From assembly GCF_004208415.1 (NCBI RefSeq), contig NZ_CP035758.1, positions 4,402,001 through 4,466,000 on the forward strand: DNA of 64,000 bases, written 5' to 3'. Both the position numbers and the translations under genes were made by a program. Source of the stretch: Ktedonosporobacter rubrisoli (lineage in GTDB: Bacteria > Chloroflexota > Ktedonobacteria > Ktedonobacterales > Ktedonobacteraceae). The notes beneath the pieces were generated by a model. The model was not told the DNA's origin and did no database searches. It saw only the letters and a program-made list of their open reading frames with translations. Below, in pieces: positions 61,862 through 64,000 of the stretch; the first letter of the stretch is position 1, and the number at the start of each line of letters is the position of its first letter.

Positions 61862-63796
61862 TCAGCTTGCCATATCCGCCACGCGCTCCCATTCTTCAAG
61901 CAGTTCATCGACGCGAGCCTTTGCCTGCTCATACTCAGCCGAAAGCTGCGTGAGCTGTTCAACGTCGGCTTTAAGCGCCGCCTGAGACAGGGCCTCTTCC
62001 AGGGATTTAACCCGCTCTTCAGCCTTCTCGATATCACGCTCAACATCTTCAACTGTACGCGCCCGAGCACCCTTTTTGCTCTGTGCTTTTGTTGCTGAAG
62101 CGGGAGCGCGGCCTTTAGTCTGAGCAGCTGTCTTGCTCGGCAAAGCCTCCGGCACATCCAGCGCTATTGGCCGCTTACGTGTGCGATAATCTGTATAATT
62201 CCCCAGATAAGGAATCAAGACACCATCCTCGATCGCCCATACTTTTGTAGCCAGGCTATCTATAAAGTAGCGGTCGTGAGAGACAAAGAGCAACGTTCCT
62301 TCATACTCGTTAAGCACTTCTTCGAGAAATTGACGCGACTGCAAGTCAAGATGGTTAGTTGGCTCATCCAGGATCATAAGATTAGGCCCTTGCAGCGTTA
62401 ATTTTGCCAGGGCAACGCGACTACGTTCACCACCGCTCAGCGAACCGATCAATTTAAAAACATCGTCGCCGGAGAAAAGAAAGCGTCCCAGGAAACTACG
62501 CGCGCCTTCTTCGCTTAAAGCACTCACCTGGCGGATCTCGTCGAGAATGCTACGCTCCATATTCAAGCCCGCGTGCGTCTGCGAGTAGTAGCCAATACGC
62601 ACATTATGTCCGATCTGGGCCTGACCACTTAAGGGGGACAATTCTCCGATTAGTGTGCGTAGGAACGTGGTCTTGCCAGCACCATTCGGACCAATCAAAC
62701 CAACTCGATCGCCACGCAATAATTCCAGATCAGCCGAGCGTGCCAGCATGGTTGCGTCCTGTTGCGCTTGCCCTGCTGCTTTATATCCTATAACTAGCTT
62801 TTGGGTTGAGATAACTGTCAGCCCGCTATCCGTCACAGGACTAAACTCAAAGTGCATCTCAGGAAAATCCTGCGGACGCTCAATACGCTCAAGGCGATCC
62901 AGCAACTTCTGTCGTCCCCGCGCTTCTCGGCTGCGCTGTCCGGCCTTGTAACGGCGAATAAACTCTTCAGTATGTGCGATATGCGCTTGCTGAGCCTCAT
63001 ACTCGCGCATACGCCGTTCCATACGTTCCTCGCGCAGGTGCAGATATTTGGTGTAATTGCCTGGATATTCTTCAATTCTGCCAAAGGCCAGCTCGATCGT
63101 GCGCGATATAATTCTATCCAGGAAGTAGCGATCATGAGCAACGATAACCATAGCGCCCTTCCAGCTCAAAAGGTAAGTTTCCAGCCACTCAAGGGCAGAC
63201 AGATCAAGATGGTTAGTTGGCTCGTCAAGCAATAAGAGATCTGGCTCCTGCAGCAGCAATTTACCCAGCGCAGCACGGGTCTGCTGGCCACCGCTCAGTT
63301 GCATTACAGGAGCTTCTTGCTGCTCATGTGTAAAGCTCAAGCCATCAAGGACCTGCGCTACACGATTTTCATAGGTATAGCCACCGGCATGCTCATAACG
63401 TGTTTGTAAGTCGGCATAGCGCGCTAACAATTGTTCGTGCAGCTGATTATCTTGTTGGGCCTGGGAAGAGGCCATCTGCGTAGCAAGTTCGCTTAACTCC
63501 TGCTCCCACGCGCGAAGATGAGAGAAGACAGTAAGCATTTCTTCATGCAGCGTATTCTGCGGCTGGAAGTCGGTCACCTGGGTTAAATAGCCAATGCGAG
63601 TGTTACGCGCAATAGCTAGCGAACCTTCATCGGCCTCTTCACGACCGCCAAGGATGTTAAGAAGAGTTGATTTTCCGGCCCCGTTAGGGCCCACCAGCCC
63701 TATACGATCCTGTTCTTCTACCTGAAAGCTTATTCCTGAAAAGATGCGTTCAGCACCAAACGATTTACCCAACTGCACAACATTAACAATAGGCAT
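61862..63796 (-). CDS. ABC-F family ATPase
   Basis: A 644-residue soluble protein with two ABC domains and no membrane part. First Walker A GPNGAGKST (36-44), signature LSGGQQTRAALGKLL, Walker B LLLLDEPTNHLDL; second Walker A GPNGAGKTT, signature LSGGERSRVALAK, Walker B LMILDEPTNHLDL. The linker between domains (about 235-320, EERMERRMREYEAQQAH) is the ribosome P-site tRNA interaction motif. The C-terminal 70 residues are a coiled coil (VEDVERDIEKAEERVKSLEE), as in Uup/YfmR types. Such factors help stalled ribosomes; antibiotic resistance is possible but not shown. Convergent with the caspase-like gene, only 21 bases away. Confidence 0.92.
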   Translation of the reverse strand: MPIVNVVQLGKSFGAERIFSGISFQVEEQDRIGLVGPNGAGKSTLLNILGGREEADEGSLAIARNTRIGYLTQVTDFQPQNTLHEEMLTVFSHLRAWEQELSELATQMASSQAQQDNQLHEQLLARYADLQTRYEHAGGYTYENRVAQVLDGLSFTHEQQEAPVMQLSGGQQTRAALGKLLLQEPDLLLLDEPTNHLDLSALEWLETYLLSWKGAMVIVAHDRYFLDRIISRTIELAFGRIEEYPGNYTKYLHLREERMERRMREYEAQQAHIAHTEEFIRRYKAGQRSREARGRQKLLDRLERIERPQDFPEMHFEFSPVTDSGLTVISTQKLVIGYKAAGQAQQDATMLARSADLELLRGDRVGLIGPNGAGKTTFLRTLIGELSPLSGQAQIGHNVRIGYYSQTHAGLNMERSILDEIRQVSALSEEGARSFLGRFLFSGDDVFKLIGSLSGGERSRVALAKLTLQGPNLMILDEPTNHLDLQSRQFLEEVLNEYEGTLLFVSHDRYFIDSLATKVWAIEDGVLIPYLGNYTDYRTRKRPIALDVPEALPSKTAAQTKGRAPASATKAQSKKGARARTVEDVERDIEKAEERVKSLEEALSQAALKADVEQLTQLSAEYEQAKARVDELLEEWERVADMAS

Positions 63797-64000
63797 ACAA
63801 ATTTCACCCGGGTTCTCTTAAAAAGCAGCTTCAATTCTTTAGTAGTTTTCCTGGTTAGCCTACCATACCAGAGCTTCAGGCGCAAGAGCCGAACATGTAT
63901 CCTCAGCCCAAACGCTTCAAACTTGCAGAACGTTATGATATACTAATAAAGCAAATCCTTCTTTGCGAGAAAGGATGCAGAGGTCAAAGGCCCTACGATT
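63797..64000. other. Upstream region of the ABC-F gene and window end
   Basis: A minus-strand promoter for the ABC-F gene may be TTGCGC, 17 bases, TAGGCT (63880-63852 region). On the plus strand GTTATGATATACTAATAAAG near 63930 has TATACT and an imperfect hairpin around ATCCTT/AAGGAT, probably the promoter and leader of a gene beyond the window. Confidence 0.3.

Overview
The window reads as a chromosomal segment of a Gram-positive-like, spore-forming, filamentous soil bacterium of the Chloroflexota, most likely class Ktedonobacteria. This is an inference from gene content: a MalT-like LuxR regulator with a kinase-free N-terminal module, numerous propeller lipoproteins, a zinc-ribbon/low-complexity membrane protein, Vgb-like and caspase-like proteins, ABC-F and MoxR/VWA pairs, long intergenic regions and about half G+C. 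No rRNA, tRNA, CRISPR array or intact transposase was seen.

Region 1-11 kb: the 5' part of a MalT/LuxR-type regulator (cut by the window edge), a PTPS/QueD-family enzyme, a WYL regulator, and a five-gene family-5 (Opp/Dpp type) ABC transporter operon on the minus strand. Divergent from it lie an AraR-like GntR/LacI hybrid repressor and a GH38 alpha-mannosidase. Repeated operator-like boxes overlap good promoters on both strands, so these genes look like one sugar (possibly mannoside) uptake and breakdown regulon.

Region 14-23 kb: SCP2-like protein, double-HTH protein, sucrase/ferredoxin-like protein, a protein that fuses a kinase fold lacking all catalytic motifs to a VIT1/MbfA-like membrane domain (the most unusual gene in the window), a GH15 glucoamylase-like enzyme and a cytochrome P450.

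Region 23-34 kb: TypA/BipA, a putative 60-residue secreted peptide with a strong hairpin after it, a glutaredoxin-like protein, a DUF2085 membrane protein, MtaB, a Vgb-like lipoprotein, an S9 peptidase, two small hypothetical proteins and an acidic protein.

Region 34-47 kb: a MITE-like element and GC-rich dispersed repeats, a tandem-repeat zinc-ribbon membrane protein, a membrane spermidine-synthase-like protein, purA (frameshifted in a C-run), cysC, an MFS pump preceded by a translationally coupled leader ORF, and a rsmG-VWA-MoxR operon.

Region 47-64 kb: an APC permease, a TolB-like lipoprotein, a small acidic coiled-coil protein, a complete branched-chain amino acid type ABC operon (livFGMHK order on the minus strand), coaE followed by an alpha/beta hydrolase (also frameshifted in a C-run), a caspase-like/TPR/membrane protein with a displaced catalytic cysteine, and an ABC-F ATPase. 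The two frameshifts are both repaired by adding one C to a C homopolymer, so base-calling errors are the first explanation to test.
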